The notes: a model not told the origin generated them from the sequence alone. DNA of 64,000 bases from Anodontia alba (GCA_964016985.1 OZ024836.1:38560803-38624802), one strand, 5' to 3'; shown: positions 10,773 through 21,956, counted from the first letter of the stretch. A program made the numbers and translations.

Positions 10773-11244
10773 GAGATGGCCATACCGAGAACATTGATTA
10801 TCTAATGAAACATTTTACACTCTTCTTATTAAAGCAAATGCGACGAAGGTCATAACTGCGATGTACGTATTTTGTCTAGTTTCTTGAGAGAGCCTACACT
10901 GATATATGCATACAATAAGAAAAATAGTAAAAATATCGTCTTCATAACAAATTAATCCATTTGATTAAAACTTTGCTGATATCAGTCAGTTGCTGGCACC
11001 CTTCCGATTATGTTCATGTTTGTATCCATTTTGCAGCATGTCTATTACCTTGGTAACTGATTATTTCCATACATATACAAGCAGAGCTTGTTAAAGTACA
11101 ACTACTGCAAAATAGTTTAAACGATTTCGATGAACCCTACCAATTTGCTAGCGATAGTTGCAAAGTATTTTCCACGGCAGCTATGTTTTTATGGCAGCAG
11201 TTTCGACGACCCGGTTTGAAGACTGCACAATCAATAGTATTATG
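10773..11244. other. Unannotated spacer
   Basis: AT-rich, nothing recognised. Confidence 0.4.
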
Positions 11245-11604
11245 CGGTCGAACGTCGATGGCTCGAACCCCTTTGCGACCATGAAAATTTGTTCGAGACA
11301 GCGGTAATTCGAGCCACGGAGGGTTACTATTAGTGCCATACCAAGAGGCATAATGGAAATAATTGTGGGATATCTTTTCGGTGTTCTATATTATAAACGT
11401 ATGTTGTGTGTACTCATTAGAATCGCCTCATCGAGGCGATTCTAATGAGTGCACACAGCATACATTTGCAAGATAAAAGAAGAAAATTTCCCTAAATTAT
11501 TCGTATATCGTATTTGGAGGAAATCTCTGCGGACTCAAGAACGTGCTCGACTCATCCATGGTACACGAGACATCGGGGTTCGAGCCATTGACGTTCCACT
11601 GTAT
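11245..11604 (+). mobile_element. Family B MITE, copy 3
   Basis: Opens with GGTCGAACGTCGATGGCTCG and closes with GCCATTGACGTTCCACTGTA. The central palindrome is well kept: GTACTCATTAGAATCGCCTC, TCGAG turn, then its complement ending in AGTGCACACAGCATAC. The 79-codon frame at 11449-11688 is a product of this element. Confidence 0.75.
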
Positions 11605-12671
11605 TCGCACATATGCGAAACCCTCCTTCTCTCAAACCCTTCCAACGTGAATACATTAGTCCAGGTTTTAAAAATAGCCCGTGTATGATCTTGTGTGTTT
11701 GTCATTAAAATAGTAGAACATTTAAACGCCTCCCTGTACGTGTCAAAAGCTTGAACAAGTCAATTCGACAGCCCACAACTGCTGAGTGAGTGGCAAACAG
11801 TATTGACCCTGATGCGACACCGCGTTCTTCTCAGGCTTATCCGTTCGAATATATACTTAGACTAATATTCTATATGACAAATGTCGTGTTGAGCGGTTTG
11901 CATGTATCATTATAATATCCCTTTCAAAAGCGGCTCTTGTCTGTCTTGAAACAAGAACGACATGAAATGAGACCAGAATAAAGTTCATAAAACTTGCTTT
12001 TAATGCGTCATCGCATGAGTTCCGTCATGCACAAGATAATACCTGATGCCCATTATTCTCTGATTTGTTTCATATAACAGACATTTTCGATGACAGACAA
12101 TCTATCATATTCACACAATCTGGCATATTTAAACTCAGAAGACGCATTACTTAATGGCCAGTTTGTGCAAGTCACATTGGGAAATCCTACCTGGTTTCAT
12201 ATAGACCAGCAATGAAGGCACCGAAGTGCCTGCGCTTACGTTGGGTATGGATAGTACATTCATTATTTTCATGAAGCTTTAAAGAATGCCAAATTATCGA
12301 AAAATGTCTTGATCGGTGAGCTTTGATTTGCATCCTGTTTATTTTATAATTAGCATCCTACTTTGCAGTAAGGCTGGTTTTTAGACTCACATGTCGTAAT
12401 TCAGTTCTTGTACAACAAAAACGAGGTGCTGAATGATTAGCTATTGATTCGGTGGACAGGGCATAAGACAATATCACTGGTTTGTGTTAAATGACCGTAC
12501 TATCCGCTCTAAGTACTCGTTATGACACAGATATACACGTCAGGATTGTTTTAACGCTGACGGCAATATTCACATGCAACCTCTTAAGGTAAATACTGTT
12601 GCGAAAAGCCCTAAAAGCGATATATGTGGGTTTTATCAGTTGAAGGAAGAGAAATTAAAGCAACAGCGGCT
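11605..12671. other. Spacer with one E2 fragment
   Basis: E2 remnant at about 11793-11850 (GGCAAACAGTATTGACCC). Nothing else recognised. Confidence 0.45.
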
Positions 12672-12888
12672 CATTACGAAAACACGCCTATTCAAATGTA
12701 TTGAAAATTTCACAACCTGAAACTGAAAATTTTCAGATAAAAATTCTGATATGTTTTCATATTCTGCTCAAAACATAGATTGTGAGTACTCGTAAGAAGC
12801 GCCTCGCTGTATACCCCTGTAAACCCCAGGTTTACTACATAAAATGGGGTTTAAGGGGTCAAAATTATATAGGCGTGTTTTCGTGATG
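12672..12888 (-). mobile_element. Family A hairpin MITE, copy 3 (deleted)
   Basis: Ends CATTACGAAAACACGCC and GTTTTCGTGATG are intact, but one half of the central palindrome is missing: GTAAGAAGCGCCTCGC runs straight into GTATACCCCTGTAAACCCC. This shows internal deletion at the hairpin. Confidence 0.8.
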
Positions 12889-13319
12889 TTTGCACATTTT
12901 GTAATGGAATTATTCTGTATTTGTTATCAGTTGGAAATGTATGTGAATTAGCGTACCGTAATATTCGGATAGATAAATTCGGACTGTAATTGTGTATAAG
13001 TAAAGGCAGAGTAAACCCAGATCAGACTGCTTCTAAAGGGACATACTGATATGATTGGACACTTTTTTCATTCATACAGCTAAAAGTTACGTCGTCTGAA
13101 TATTTCGAGAAACACGGTAACACACTAGAGATCTGGATTACAAACCGCTTACCACGACACAAAACATTCATTAAGTGTACTTTCAACTCTAGAGGCATAC
13201 TGACAAAATCAACAACAGTCATACGTGAGTACATTGAAGCGTGTCTCTGACAACAATGCCTCTTTCTATATCACAGTCTGGTTTGTTTTCTTAGTGTTTT
13301 CTATTTCTGAGTTAGCAAA

Positions 13320-13483
13320 ATGGGCGCTACTTGTATAAAGTGTAAGAAACATTTTTGTTCGACAGTTACCCAAATACCAAATGATCAGCCAGATATTTCC
13401 GATGCACAAATTAGTGTTATTCAGAATAACTGGCAAATTCTAAAACTGGACATTGCCAATATCGGGACAAGGACATTTATTAG
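13320..13483 (+). CDS. Globin-like gene, first coding exon (upstream copy)
   Basis: Encodes 54 full codons plus two bases of codon 55. The N-terminus MGATCIKC has Gly2, Lys7 and Cys at 5 and 8. This resembles acylated N-termini of globin X-type globins, although residue 6 is Ile rather than the small residue preferred by N-myristoyltransferase. Residues 29-55 fit a globin A-B helix region: AQISVIQNNWQILKLDIANI, then GTRTFI, with the A-helix Trp at 38. The exon stops at AG followed by GTAAGT, splitting an Arg codon in phase 2 at the position of the conserved globin B12.2 intron. The paralogue at 29754-29917 has the same length. No second exon with a proximal or distal His was found downstream, so the gene is either spread over a long intron or is an orphan exon. 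Start chosen as the only ATG in the open frame, with context AAAATGG. Confidence 0.72.
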
Positions 13484-13811
13484 GTAAGTAGTATATTCTT
13501 AGCTAAGCACATTTGTTAAGCACATCAAAAAGATGCAAAGCCTAACTTTGAGCAATGACTTTATGGAAATACCGGGGTTAAATGTTTGACCTTTAACCTG
13601 TCGACGACATCATTTAATCACCCAAAACTAATTTTTCTGGACAAACCAGAACGAAATCCTTAACACACAATAATTTCCAGATAAGATGGCTTATAACAAA
13701 TCTCTTTCCTACCTTCTGTGAAAAACAAATAAAAGAATGTTAACTATTTCTATTTGATGATTTGGGATCCTAGAATGCTAAAGCTTAATATGTAAATGGG
13801 ACGTAACACGC
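13484..13811 (+). other. Start of putative globin intron 1
   Basis: Begins with the donor GTAAGTAGTA. AT-rich and without coding signal or recognisable repeat. Confidence 0.5.
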
Positions 13812-14062
13812 TAAGATATCGGCCGGGTAACAACATTTCATACAAAATTGTGAGTCTAGCGAAGACTCAGATTAGTTTTAGATCTGTGCTGTCTAATAAG
13901 TCTTCACAGGGTACTCTGTGGGTAGCCAAGGATCCAATGCGTCTTCAGGAGGACAGCAAAAGCCCTGGTCAGCTTGATCTAAGTCTTCTCTTTGTGTACA
14001 TGCAATCTTGTATGAAATGCTCTGCCGAGGCTTATGTTCCGTTTGAGACTAAAGAAGGATCA
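13812..14062 (+). repeat. Family T repeat, copy 1
   Basis: Opens with a CCGGGTAACAACATTTCATAC-like end (related to GGGGCACAAAATTT of the other copies), then GCGAAGACTCAGATTAG, a CTGTGGGTAGCC box and a second, degenerate GATCAG unit. Copies at 28752-28975 and 30785-31050 share this order. The 90-codon frame at 13796-14068 is the translation of this repeat. Confidence 0.5.
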
Positions 14063-14260
14063 GCCTAACTGCTTTCCGTACATTTTTTTTTTTCAGAAAA
14101 TCGTTTTCGCTTTTTGCTTTATTCAGAGGAAGTAAATTTGAAAGTTTTGTTATCATTTAAGGGGATTTGATACAGTTTTGGGAGAGCGTGGGGACGAAGG
14201 TCTGTCGTTGTTTTTCCTACCATTCTGAGATGGGCCTGCTCTAAAAGGAAATAATTAGCT

Positions 14261-14547
14261 CATTACGAAAACATGCCTATTTAAATATACTGAAAATTTT
14301 ACCACCAAAAAATGAGAATTTTTAGATAAAAAATATCTGATGTTTTTTTTTTCATTTCTGCTCAAAACATAGATGGTGGGTACTCGTTAGAACCGCCTCG
14401 ACGAGGCGGTTCTAACGAGTACCACAATCTATGTTTTTGAGCAGAAATAAGTAAAATAATGTATACCCCTGCAAATCCCAGTTTTACTATATAAAAGTGG
14501 GCTTTAAGGGGGGGGGGTCAAAATTATATAGGTGTGTTTTCGTGATG
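14261..14547 (-). mobile_element. Family A hairpin MITE, copy 4
   Basis: Complete reverse copy with ends CATTACGAAAACATGCC and GTTTTCGTGATG and a full central palindrome (CGCCTCGACGAGGCGG centre). Contains a run of eight or more G near 14511. Flanks do not show a clean target duplication (CT on the left, TC on the right). Confidence 0.85.
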
Positions 14548-14819
14548 TCTTTGGATCATCTTACGTTTGAAAGGTGTAAACTATTGGAAGAGTCCAAACC
14601 CTTGTCAGTCATATTATTGCAAGGGTTTTTGAGAGACAGTATTTAGCTTTATCTAAACAACTAGCACTCGTAAGCACGCTGCGAATGGCATTTTAATTAA
14701 CATATTTTTGTACGTGTAGTTTGTAAATAACTAATAGGGAGATGTATTGTTATATTTGTCAGATTGTAAACTTTTTGTCAGATTGCAAACTTTACAATAT
14801 AAATAGAAGGAAAAGCAAT

Positions 14820-15480
14820 GATCAGAAGTCGATACAATTACCCAAAACCTTCCGTCCAAGACTGCACAGGGAAAGACGGGCGCACTCAAAGCAACCACAA
14901 TCACAATCAAAATACTGCAAGCAGAAAGCCAAAAGGAGAGTTTCTTACCAAAAAAAAATGGTCAAACGGCTATCCAAAATAAAAAAAAATCACCAGGACA
15001 CATATGCAAAGACATACAATGACAAAAATAGCAAACCACAGCAAGAGCAACACCTTGGAATGGTCAGTAAATACCGGGGGTGGGGGTAAAGATGAGCTTA
15101 AAACGATTTTATGTGGCCCGCTTAGTTCTGCCGTGGTACACACAAGACATTTGTCAAGTCCGCGTGAAGGTTTTTTTTTAATTCATCAGTGCAACATCTC
15201 CGAGAATAGAAAAATCAAACGAACACAGAGATCAAACAACGATGAGGACTCGATAGCAAGAAATAACAGAAATGCAGAAGCAAAAGAAAACCAACAGGTG
15301 GACTTCAGTGGGCCCGGTCAGAGCCAGAGCATCAGGCACCAACCGATCTGCTTATCTGCTTATTTTAGATTTATTTTTGATTTCTTGATCAGTGTCATCA
15401 GAAAATAGATGTATAGTTAAGACACAGATCAGTGCAACACAAGACATAAATCACAGTTCATAATTCTGCCAGCACCCAAG
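14820..15480 (+). repeat. Dispersed repeat N region
   Basis: A-rich sequence with GCAACCACAATCACAATC near 14900 and the box CACCTTGGAATGGTCAGT near 15050, as in other N copies. The frames at 14742-15089 and 15004-15408 are Lys/Gln-rich translations of this A-rich repeat and are not called as genes. Confidence 0.45.
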
Positions 15481-15496
15481 GAACGGAAAGACACAG

Positions 15497-15870
15497 GTGA
15501 TCAAAAGAACTGTACATACGACACAAGTAATCAAAGAAACCTTACGTACGATACAGGTAATCAGACCACCTGTACGTACGACACAGGTAATCAAACCACC
15601 TGTACGTACGGCAATGGTAATCAAAAGACCTGTACGTACAACACAAGTAATCAAACAAACTGTACGTACGACTCAAGTAATCAAACAACCTGTACGTACG
15701 TAGCATGTTATTAAACCATTGTACGTACGCCACAGGTAATTAAACGGCTTGTACTTACGACAGAACTGATCAAACCTATACGTACGACACAGGTAATCAA
15801 ATGATTTGTACGTACGACGCAGGTTATTAAACGATTTGTACGTACGACATAGGTAAACAAACAAACTGTA
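15497..15870. repeat. 30-bp minisatellite array
   Basis: About 12 to 13 head-to-tail units of 30 bp built on GTACGTACGACACAGGTAAT then CAAACNACCT. Because 30 is divisible by 3 and the unit lacks stops in several frames, long repetitive frames appear on both strands (for example a decapeptide period VRTTQVIKPP). Units carry the palindrome GTACGTAC. Divergence rises toward 15700-15870. Confidence 0.9.
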
Positions 15871-16104
15871 CGTACAATGTACAATGTATATTGAAGTTTG
15901 ATTTCAACGTTGTTCGGACCATATAAAATGCAATTTAGCCATTTAAAGCTAAACCTAAACGCGACCTTCGAGGAATCATAACAAAATGCAGATTCAATCG
16001 AACTTGTGCTTTCGTACACTTGTTGAAGGCTTGCACTGTTCCATGTATAGTTTCCAGACGAAACAGGAATGTTTCTACAAAATACGCCAATAAATATAAT
16101 ACCC
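15871..16104. other. Unannotated spacer
   Basis: Between the minisatellite and the 272-bp units. No gene recognised; the 142-codon minus frame crossing it is mostly translated minisatellite. Confidence 0.45.
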
Positions 16105-16655
16105 GTCAAAAAGATTGCCTTCGGAAACAGAAAACACACTACGAATAAGAAAATGGGAGTCGCGGTTTAATTGATACTCTGCATAAGCAGTAATGAAGTT
16201 TGCAACACTGCTTACGCCCTCTAACGTATACATGAGCAGAACTCCATTTTCAAATATACCACAATTGGACCAATGATCCCAAAGGAAATGAAATATAATC
16301 TGCACTATGGTGAAGTACGGGGAGACGTTCTACCGCCGCCAAATGGCACTAATACCAGCTGCAGTGTAGTAAAATAAACGTCAAAACGATTGCCTTCGGA
16401 AAAAAAAACACTACGGATAAGGAAATGGGAGTCTCGGTTTTATTGAGACTCTTCATAAGTACTATTGAAGTTTGCAACACTGCTTACGCCCTCTAGCGTA
16501 TACATGAGCAGAACTCTATTTTCAAATATACCACAATGGGTCCAATGATCCCAAATGAAATGAAATATAATCTGCACTATGGTTAAGTACGGGGAGACGT
16601 TCTACCGCCGCCACACGGCACTAATACCAGCTGCAGTGTAGTTAAATAATAGTCA
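16105..16655. repeat. Two tandem 272-275 bp units (family G)
   Basis: Units begin at 16105 and 16380, each starting near GTCAAAANGATTGCCTTCGG and ending with ACCAGCTGCAGTGTAGT. Two more tandem units are at 18500-18985. On the minus strand the units carry a frame containing FENGVLLMYTLEGVSSVAN that ends next to an AATAAA in some units, but one unit (18500) is frameshifted. It may descend from a duplicated 3' exon or be a satellite. Confidence 0.75.
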
Positions 16656-17020
16656 AAAAGATTGCTTTCGTCTGCAGGTACAGTCTGCAGGTACATTTGA
16701 TAGCGTTTTCTTCAGTTGTTACAAGGGCGACAGCCTTTGAGACTCCCTCTGTGCTTACCTACGCACAAAGCCTCTTCTGAATATAGGATCTGGACTAAAC
16801 GGAAAGTATTGGGAATAGACCTGTTTTCAATAGGGAGACAATCAAATAGTTGCCTTCCGCTTCTCTGAAAGCTTATTCATTCCCTTTTAAACAATTTGAT
16901 TTAAAAAACAAATAAACTGATAAGAAAATTGGCAATCATTTTGAGCCTGGTCTAACAAAGTCTATAGTTTTATGATTATTTTATAAGTGTATACTTAGTG
17001 GTCTAGACAGTGGGATTGTC
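16656..17020. other. Unannotated spacer
   Basis: Starts with a duplicated GTCTGCAGGTACA. No gene recognised. Confidence 0.4.
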
Positions 17021-17218
17021 TTATTGAGAAACAGTCAGCCAATATACCGCAGCAGCTAGTACTAACCCATATTTCATTGGAATCCCCAAATAATGGACTT
17101 TAGCAACGTGCTCTAAGGTAGGCATTATGACCTTGTCAATCCCTGCGATGTGGCTATATCCTGACATATATTCTGATGCTTTTGACACAGTAAAGCCATA
17201 AACAGACTTTCTAGACAT
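17021..17218 (-). CDS. Putative small single-span membrane protein, 65 aa
   Basis: Complete ATG-to-TAA frame with start context AATAATGTC. The N-terminus is MSRKSVYGFTVSKASEYM, the middle is mildly amphipathic with HIAGIDKVIMPTLEHVAKVH, and the C-terminus has one hydrophobic stretch (YGLVLAAAVYWLTV) ending in SQ. Composition is balanced and no repeat overlaps it, unlike most frames here. It has the look of a tiny membrane or mitochondrial accessory protein, but I recognise no family. An intronless frame this short may also be a retrocopy. No canonical AATAAA lies just after the stop. Confidence 0.4.
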   Translation of the reverse strand: MSRKSVYGFTVSKASEYMSGYSHIAGIDKVIMPTLEHVAKVHYLGIPMKYGLVLAAAVYWLTVSQ

Positions 17219-17884
17219 TATTTACCGTATTTTTCTATACCTCTATTCAGACTGAAAGGCATGGTGTGCGAAGCGTGATTACCAAGTAATGCTTATTTTC
17301 CGTGGACGACTGAGTGCACCCCATTTATTTTGGGTCAATGTCTGTCTGAACATTCCTAATTTTGCCTTTGAGTATATCGAACTGATGATCCGAAATACGA
17401 TTCAGGTATAATGTTAACCTCAGACTCATCAATTATGCACGACAGAAGACGCCGCATTAAGTCTCATTAGGATCTGCATTGCTTTTGTCAAAGAAATAAA
17501 CAATAGCAGAAGCAATTAAGGCGTAAACAATAGCTGAATTTGCATTAACCCGACCGACCTCGTTTCAAACACCCGACTACTATTTCTATCAGTAAAAATG
17601 CAAAATAAAAAAGTAAAGCAGCGACCCTCAACAAAACACCTGCATTTTCATACAATTACAGGCCCGATCCTGTTCCTTTCTGGAGAAAAAAAAAGAAAAA
17701 TAAAACAAAAGTTGCTCCTACCTACCGATCAATTTTTTTACAGCATGCTAGTGCAAACACAGCTATTCTTTTACGCCTAAGCACATTATATTTTAGCAGC
17801 AAATGTCCTTCTGAGTTTCCGCTAATGCAAGGTGTGTCTAAGATTTTCGCCGTTCTCAGAACTGTAAACCACAGTTTAAAATAT
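17219..17884. other. Unannotated spacer
   Basis: No gene recognised. A-rich runs near 17685-17710 could be a degraded retroelement tail. Confidence 0.4.
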
Positions 17885-18490
17885 TTCAGTGAGTATACGC
17901 AGGAAATGCAACAATCAGGAATCACGGCCTTTTCAAAACACCAAAAGAAGGAGACACGAGAAACAAATGCCTTACATAAAACAACCGATGCACGAACAAA
18001 GAAGAACTGCAACAGTGGAACCGCGTAGAAAAATAATGTGGTGGTTGGGGTGGGGCTTAAACCAGTTTCACTCGCGTGCAACCGCACCTTTAATTCTGAT
18101 ACAGCATCATTACAAATATATGTTTGGTCCGCAAAGGGGTCCCCTCCCTTATCGATTGAATGTCACAGTGAAACATGTTGTTTGTGATGAAACACAGCAA
18201 AGAATTTGATGGCGATCAAGAAAACCTTAAACGGAACCCGACCAAAGACATAAACAGTGAGGCGCACACCTTCTTACGAAACGTAGAAGGAACTCGTCAT
18301 TTAGTCTGTGGACCGACCCATCATAGTGCAAATAAAGAGGGAAACAGAGTTATGAACCTTAAATTTATTAACAGTCATGCATTTAGTCGAGCACTATATA
18401 CCCATGTGGTAACCTATCTTTTTATAGTGAGTGTCAATATTTGTTCCGAAAAGTCAGTTTTGCCATCAGTCGTTCTAATTTTACAGACTA
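17885..18490 (+). repeat. Dispersed repeat N copy
   Basis: Shares GGGGCTTAAACCAGTTTCAC, GCAACCGCACC and TATATGTTTGGTCCGC with the copy at 26285-26745 (GGGGCTTAAACCAGTTTAAC, TATATGTTCGGTCCGC). The frames 17825-18028, 17889-18209 and 18175-18504 come from it. Confidence 0.5.
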
Positions 18491-18499
18491 AAATAAAAA

Positions 18500-18985
18500 T
18501 CTAAAAGACTGCCTGTGGAAACAAAGAATTAGGAGTCTCGGTTTTATGTAGACTCTTCATAAGCAGTAACGAAGTTTGCAACATTGTTTACGCCCTCTAG
18601 CGTATACATGAGCAAAACTCTATTTTAAACATACCACAATGGACCCAGTGATCCCAAAGGAAATGAAATATAATCTGCACTATGGTGATGTACAGGGAGA
18701 CGTTCTACCGCCTCCACATGGCACTAACACCAGCTGCAGTGTAGTAAAATACACGTCAAAAAGACTGCCTTTGGAAACAAAAAAAAAAAAAAAATAAACA
18801 CTACAGATTAGAAAATGGGAGTCTCGGTTTTATTGAGATACTTCATGAGCAGTAATGAGGTTTGCAACACTGCTTACGCCCTCTAGCGTATACATGAGCA
18901 GAACTCCATTTTCAGACATACCACAATAGGCCGAATGATCCGAAAGGAAATGAAATATAATCTGCACTATTGTAATGTACGGAAA
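18500..18985. repeat. Two more tandem family G units
   Basis: Units of about 255 and 230 bp, with the boundary at 18755 (GTCAAAAAGACTGCC), related to 16105-16655. The second is cut short after CTGCACTATTGTAATGTACGG. A poly(A) of 16 lies at 18779-18794 in the second unit. Confidence 0.7.
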
Positions 18986-20027
18986 TCGTTTTGCTTTTAC
19001 AGAAAATATATACACGTAAATCGGACGCTGTTTGATTTTGATTTTTTACCAACTAAATTGTGATAACTGACATATGCCCTGTCCTTTAGCGAGGCCACAT
19101 GTCAGGTTCTTTGGCTGAAGTTTTCCCTTTGGTTTAAGGCTTGCTAGATTTAACCAAGAAACATTCCTGGAAAGTACTGGTGATGGGGTTTTGCCTTATT
19201 TATCGCTGTACTAGGCCTGGACTTTGAATTAAATCAGAGTTTGGATGTTAGCTGCATGTACCCAACAGCAGAAGCGCGAAGAAAAATGAAGTATTCTCGC
19301 GAGCAGCTTTGGACGGGTTCACGCTATTTGCTCAAATGAGTAATGACTGCAAGCAGAAAATGGTAGTAGTCTGCATTGGAGTGATAATGCGTCAAATTAA
19401 CACCGTGGAAAGGTCCAATAAACAAAAGAAATCTTGCAACGTTTATTCAAGATTTAACAAGCGGGAAAACTCAATCGATAATATGCTATTAAACACAGAA
19501 CGCGCTTGTCTTCCACAAATGATATACAATTCGCTGGAGTCATAAAATCGCTTAGACTGTCGGCCATTCTGAGAGTTACAACATCTAGAATGTTGTAACA
19601 ATCTAATTTGTCAAGAAAACCATAAAGCTGTGTCTGACAGCTAAAAAGTGTCGGTGATATAATAATAACACCAAGGATGTCATCACAGTTTTAAAGATGG
19701 GATGGTTTAAGTGGGTGTATAAGTTACTGACAGATTGAGATTGAACAGACAGTTCTTAAAATGACAACTAAATAAAGAAATCCGAACCAAAATGAATAAA
19801 GAAAGCAGTGCAATGAACTATCACAAAAAACAAAATAAGCATCGCTGGTTAACCTGCCAATCTTGCACTGAATTTGTCAAAAGTTTTATATTTATCAATT
19901 GCGTTTAGGCGTACATTACGCACATTTCACTCGAGTAACATAAGCTACATATTTGCAATAAAGAGACCTATACAAGCATAACATAGTTTGCTTCTTTAGG
20001 GACTGCTCAGGGAAATAATTGATCGCT
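18986..20027. other. Unannotated spacer
   Basis: No gene recognised. The 78-codon frame at 19309-19545 (MDGFTLFAQMSNDCKQKM start) has an ATG and ordinary composition but no domain. Confidence 0.4.
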
Positions 20028-20116
20028 TGCAAAATAGGGACTTATCTTAAAGGAAAGAATTTCTATTTCTGAGAGCATATTTCTTTTTCCTTTAAAAGTA
20101 GCCCCTATTTTGGAAA
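20028..20116. repeat. Short inverted repeat
   Basis: Arms of about 28 bp: GCAAAATAGGGACTTATC plus TTAAAGGAAAG pairs with CTTTTTCCTTTAAAAGTAGC plus CCCTATTTTGG, around a loop of about 30 bp. Confidence 0.55.
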
Positions 20117-20559
20117 TGATACTAAGGGGCCTGGACTTTATCTGGGTATCCGTAAAAATAAGCTCGTTCTGACTATGTCACTGATTTGTTTATGCTTTTG
20201 TGATTTTTTATTCTGAAGTGCTCAATATCCATATATATCACTATGAATGTCAGATAGAGAAACGAAAAAAGGTAGCAAATATTGTGAGTGTTTTTGGAAA
20301 GCTTACACATGCTTTCTTTCATACCTTCTGTTTTAGGTAATTAAAAGGGATAACTCTGGATTTAGAATATTGAATTTCCTTCTCAGCTGCGGCATTTTTA
20401 ATAGGAATAAACTCTGACATTTAAGCGTAACCTTCATTTTTTGAAAGACCTCACAACGCTCTTGTCCAAAAGTTATAAAAAGCTCTCTTTGAAAACTGGC
20501 GAAACAATTCTCAAGTGTATCGTTTTCCTTTTATTAACTTTAAGCTGTTTTAATATACT

Positions 20560-20736
20560 TTAATTCAAACGTACAGCAGTCTTTAACAAATTCGTTGCTT
20601 TAGTTACGTTTCTCTCGGTAGTAATATTGCAGAAGAAAACTAAATCATCTTGCGAAATACCCGGTTTGACTCTTAATGTAAGTAATGGAAATTCGGCGTA
20701 CGATTCTGCAATACGCAAAAGTTGTATGGAAACGCT
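20560..20736 (-). CDS. Candidate terminal exon, unknown protein
   Basis: A phase 0 exon model: acceptor TTTGGTGTTCAG, then AGCGTTTCC, encoding SVSIQLLRIAESYAEFPLLT, then LRVKPGISQDDLVFFCNITT and ERNVTKATNLLKTAVRLN before TAA. AATAAA occurs at 20535-20530 on the minus strand, about 25 bases after the stop. Composition is clearly protein-like and no repeat overlaps. The family is not recognised. Joins in phase with the candidate exon at 21008-21118. Alternative: a fragment of an old transposon. Confidence 0.3.
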   Translation of the reverse strand, partial: SVSIQLLRIAESYAEFPLLTLRVKPGISQDDLVFFCNITTERNVTKATNLLKTAVRLN

Positions 20737-21007
20737 CTGAACACCAAACAAGATAAAAGCCTGATAATGTCATACATCATACGTTACCAAAATTTTCTAG
20801 GATTGTTAAGTAATTCTATATTGTCAATGAAAAACTCTTTTATTGATAATTTTATAGTATTTCCTCGGTTATGTAGGCACTTTGCTGTTCACATCCCCCA
20901 CCAATATGTAATTTTGTTTCTTAACAAATCGGCGGAAGGCGATAGCTGTTGAAAGTGCTCAGATTCTGTTGATTTCCAGCACTGTTAACGACTATATATG
21001 TATTTAC

Positions 21008-21118
21008 TGCTGGCTTTATAGATTCTGAGACGCTGTTTCTGATCTGATTACACTGATTACCAAAGCCCTCTGGTGACAAACAAGACACAGATTGGTTAAA
21101 ATATGTATTGGATGGCAT
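21008..21118 (-). CDS. Candidate first exon joined to 20560-20736
   Basis: ATG at 21118 followed by PSNTYFNQSVSCLSPEGFGN and QCNQIRNSVSESIKPA, then a GTAAAT donor exactly at a codon boundary (37 codons, phase 0). The intron would be 271 bp and the combined protein about 95 residues. The donor is not strong, and the frame also stays open past it to 20921. A signal peptide is not apparent. Confidence 0.25.
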
Positions 21119-21264
21119 GCCCGCAATATTTCATTTCATTTGTACAACTGAATACCATTCATTTTGTTTTGACTGAATATATCGTTTTCTAATAATTTGT
21201 AAAGTAAGACAGCTGGACATGAAGCAGATCTAGCAGCAAATAACCCAGGGACAAGTACTGACAA

Positions 21265-21545
21265 ATGTTACTTAAGGACCATAAATACACTTTTCGGAAA
21301 CGCAACTCTCTCAAAAGTGCTAGTTTCACATCTGGAAAAGCGGTTTACTCTAAAAGGAAAAGAAAGAAAAAGGAGTCTGCTATAAAAGGAAAGTATTGCA
21401 AACTGTTTCCCTTAAGAGTAAGACACCTTTTCGGATGGGGTTTTCTGTTGACTAAAGCAAACAGGAAATCACCATTGTTGTCGTTCTTTAAAGATGGTGT
21501 TAAAATCGGTTCCCTAAAATTTGATTTATAAAAAACGCACAACGT
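21265..21545 (+). repeat. Family P repeat with spurious frame
   Basis: The end of an 88-codon Lys/Arg-rich frame matches family P: TTTTCGGATGGGG and AAAGCAAACAGGAAATC also occur, in the opposite orientation, near 35878-35930 and 62740-62826. Frame not accepted as a gene. Confidence 0.4.
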
Positions 21546-21564
21546 GGTAAAACGGCACTATGCT

Positions 21565-21725
21565 ATATGCGAACAGCGAAGGTCAAGATGAGCGTGAGCT
21601 TCCGTGCAGTCTGATCTGGACATTCTCTTTAAATCGACATATACTACAGTATATATTGATTCTGTAAGCGGGCAACGAAGGCCTTGATCAGCCTGCGCAA
21701 TTCAGGTCCTGTGTTATCTGCAATT
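21565..21725 (+). repeat. Two adjacent E1 repeats
   Basis: TATGCGAACAGCGAAGGTCA near 21563 and GCGGGCAACGAAGGCCTTGA near 21668, each followed by a partial GATCAG/GCGCA palindrome. Confidence 0.55.
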
Positions 21726-21956
21726 GCATAGGGGCCTTTTCGTGCGTTGTGCATCAAATATTACCGTATTGATGGCATCGCATTTATCAAGTTGTACATT
21801 TATGAGACACCGAAGAGCAAATGATGAATGACTGTGATATTAATCTTATGGATTATTGTCAGTTCACAGTAATGTTCCTGAAGATTTAGGATTTGCACAA
21901 GTATTAGCTTTTTCAAAAGGACAGAAGGTCGTTTGGTGTCAGCAGCTGCATTTACG

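Noticed and set aside
13796..14068. 90-codon ATG frame 300 bp after the globin exon
   Set aside because: It coincides with family T repeat copy 1 and has no globin pattern.
14742..15408. Two overlapping Lys/Gln-rich frames of 115 and 134 codons
   Set aside because: They lie in the A-rich dispersed repeat N; equivalent copies elsewhere have no open frame.
15451..16139. Long repetitive frames on both strands
   Set aside because: Product of a 30-bp minisatellite whose unit is divisible by three; no conserved non-repeat part.
21265..21531. 88-codon basic frame
   Set aside because: Its C-terminal half translates family P repeat, also seen at 35878 and 62775.
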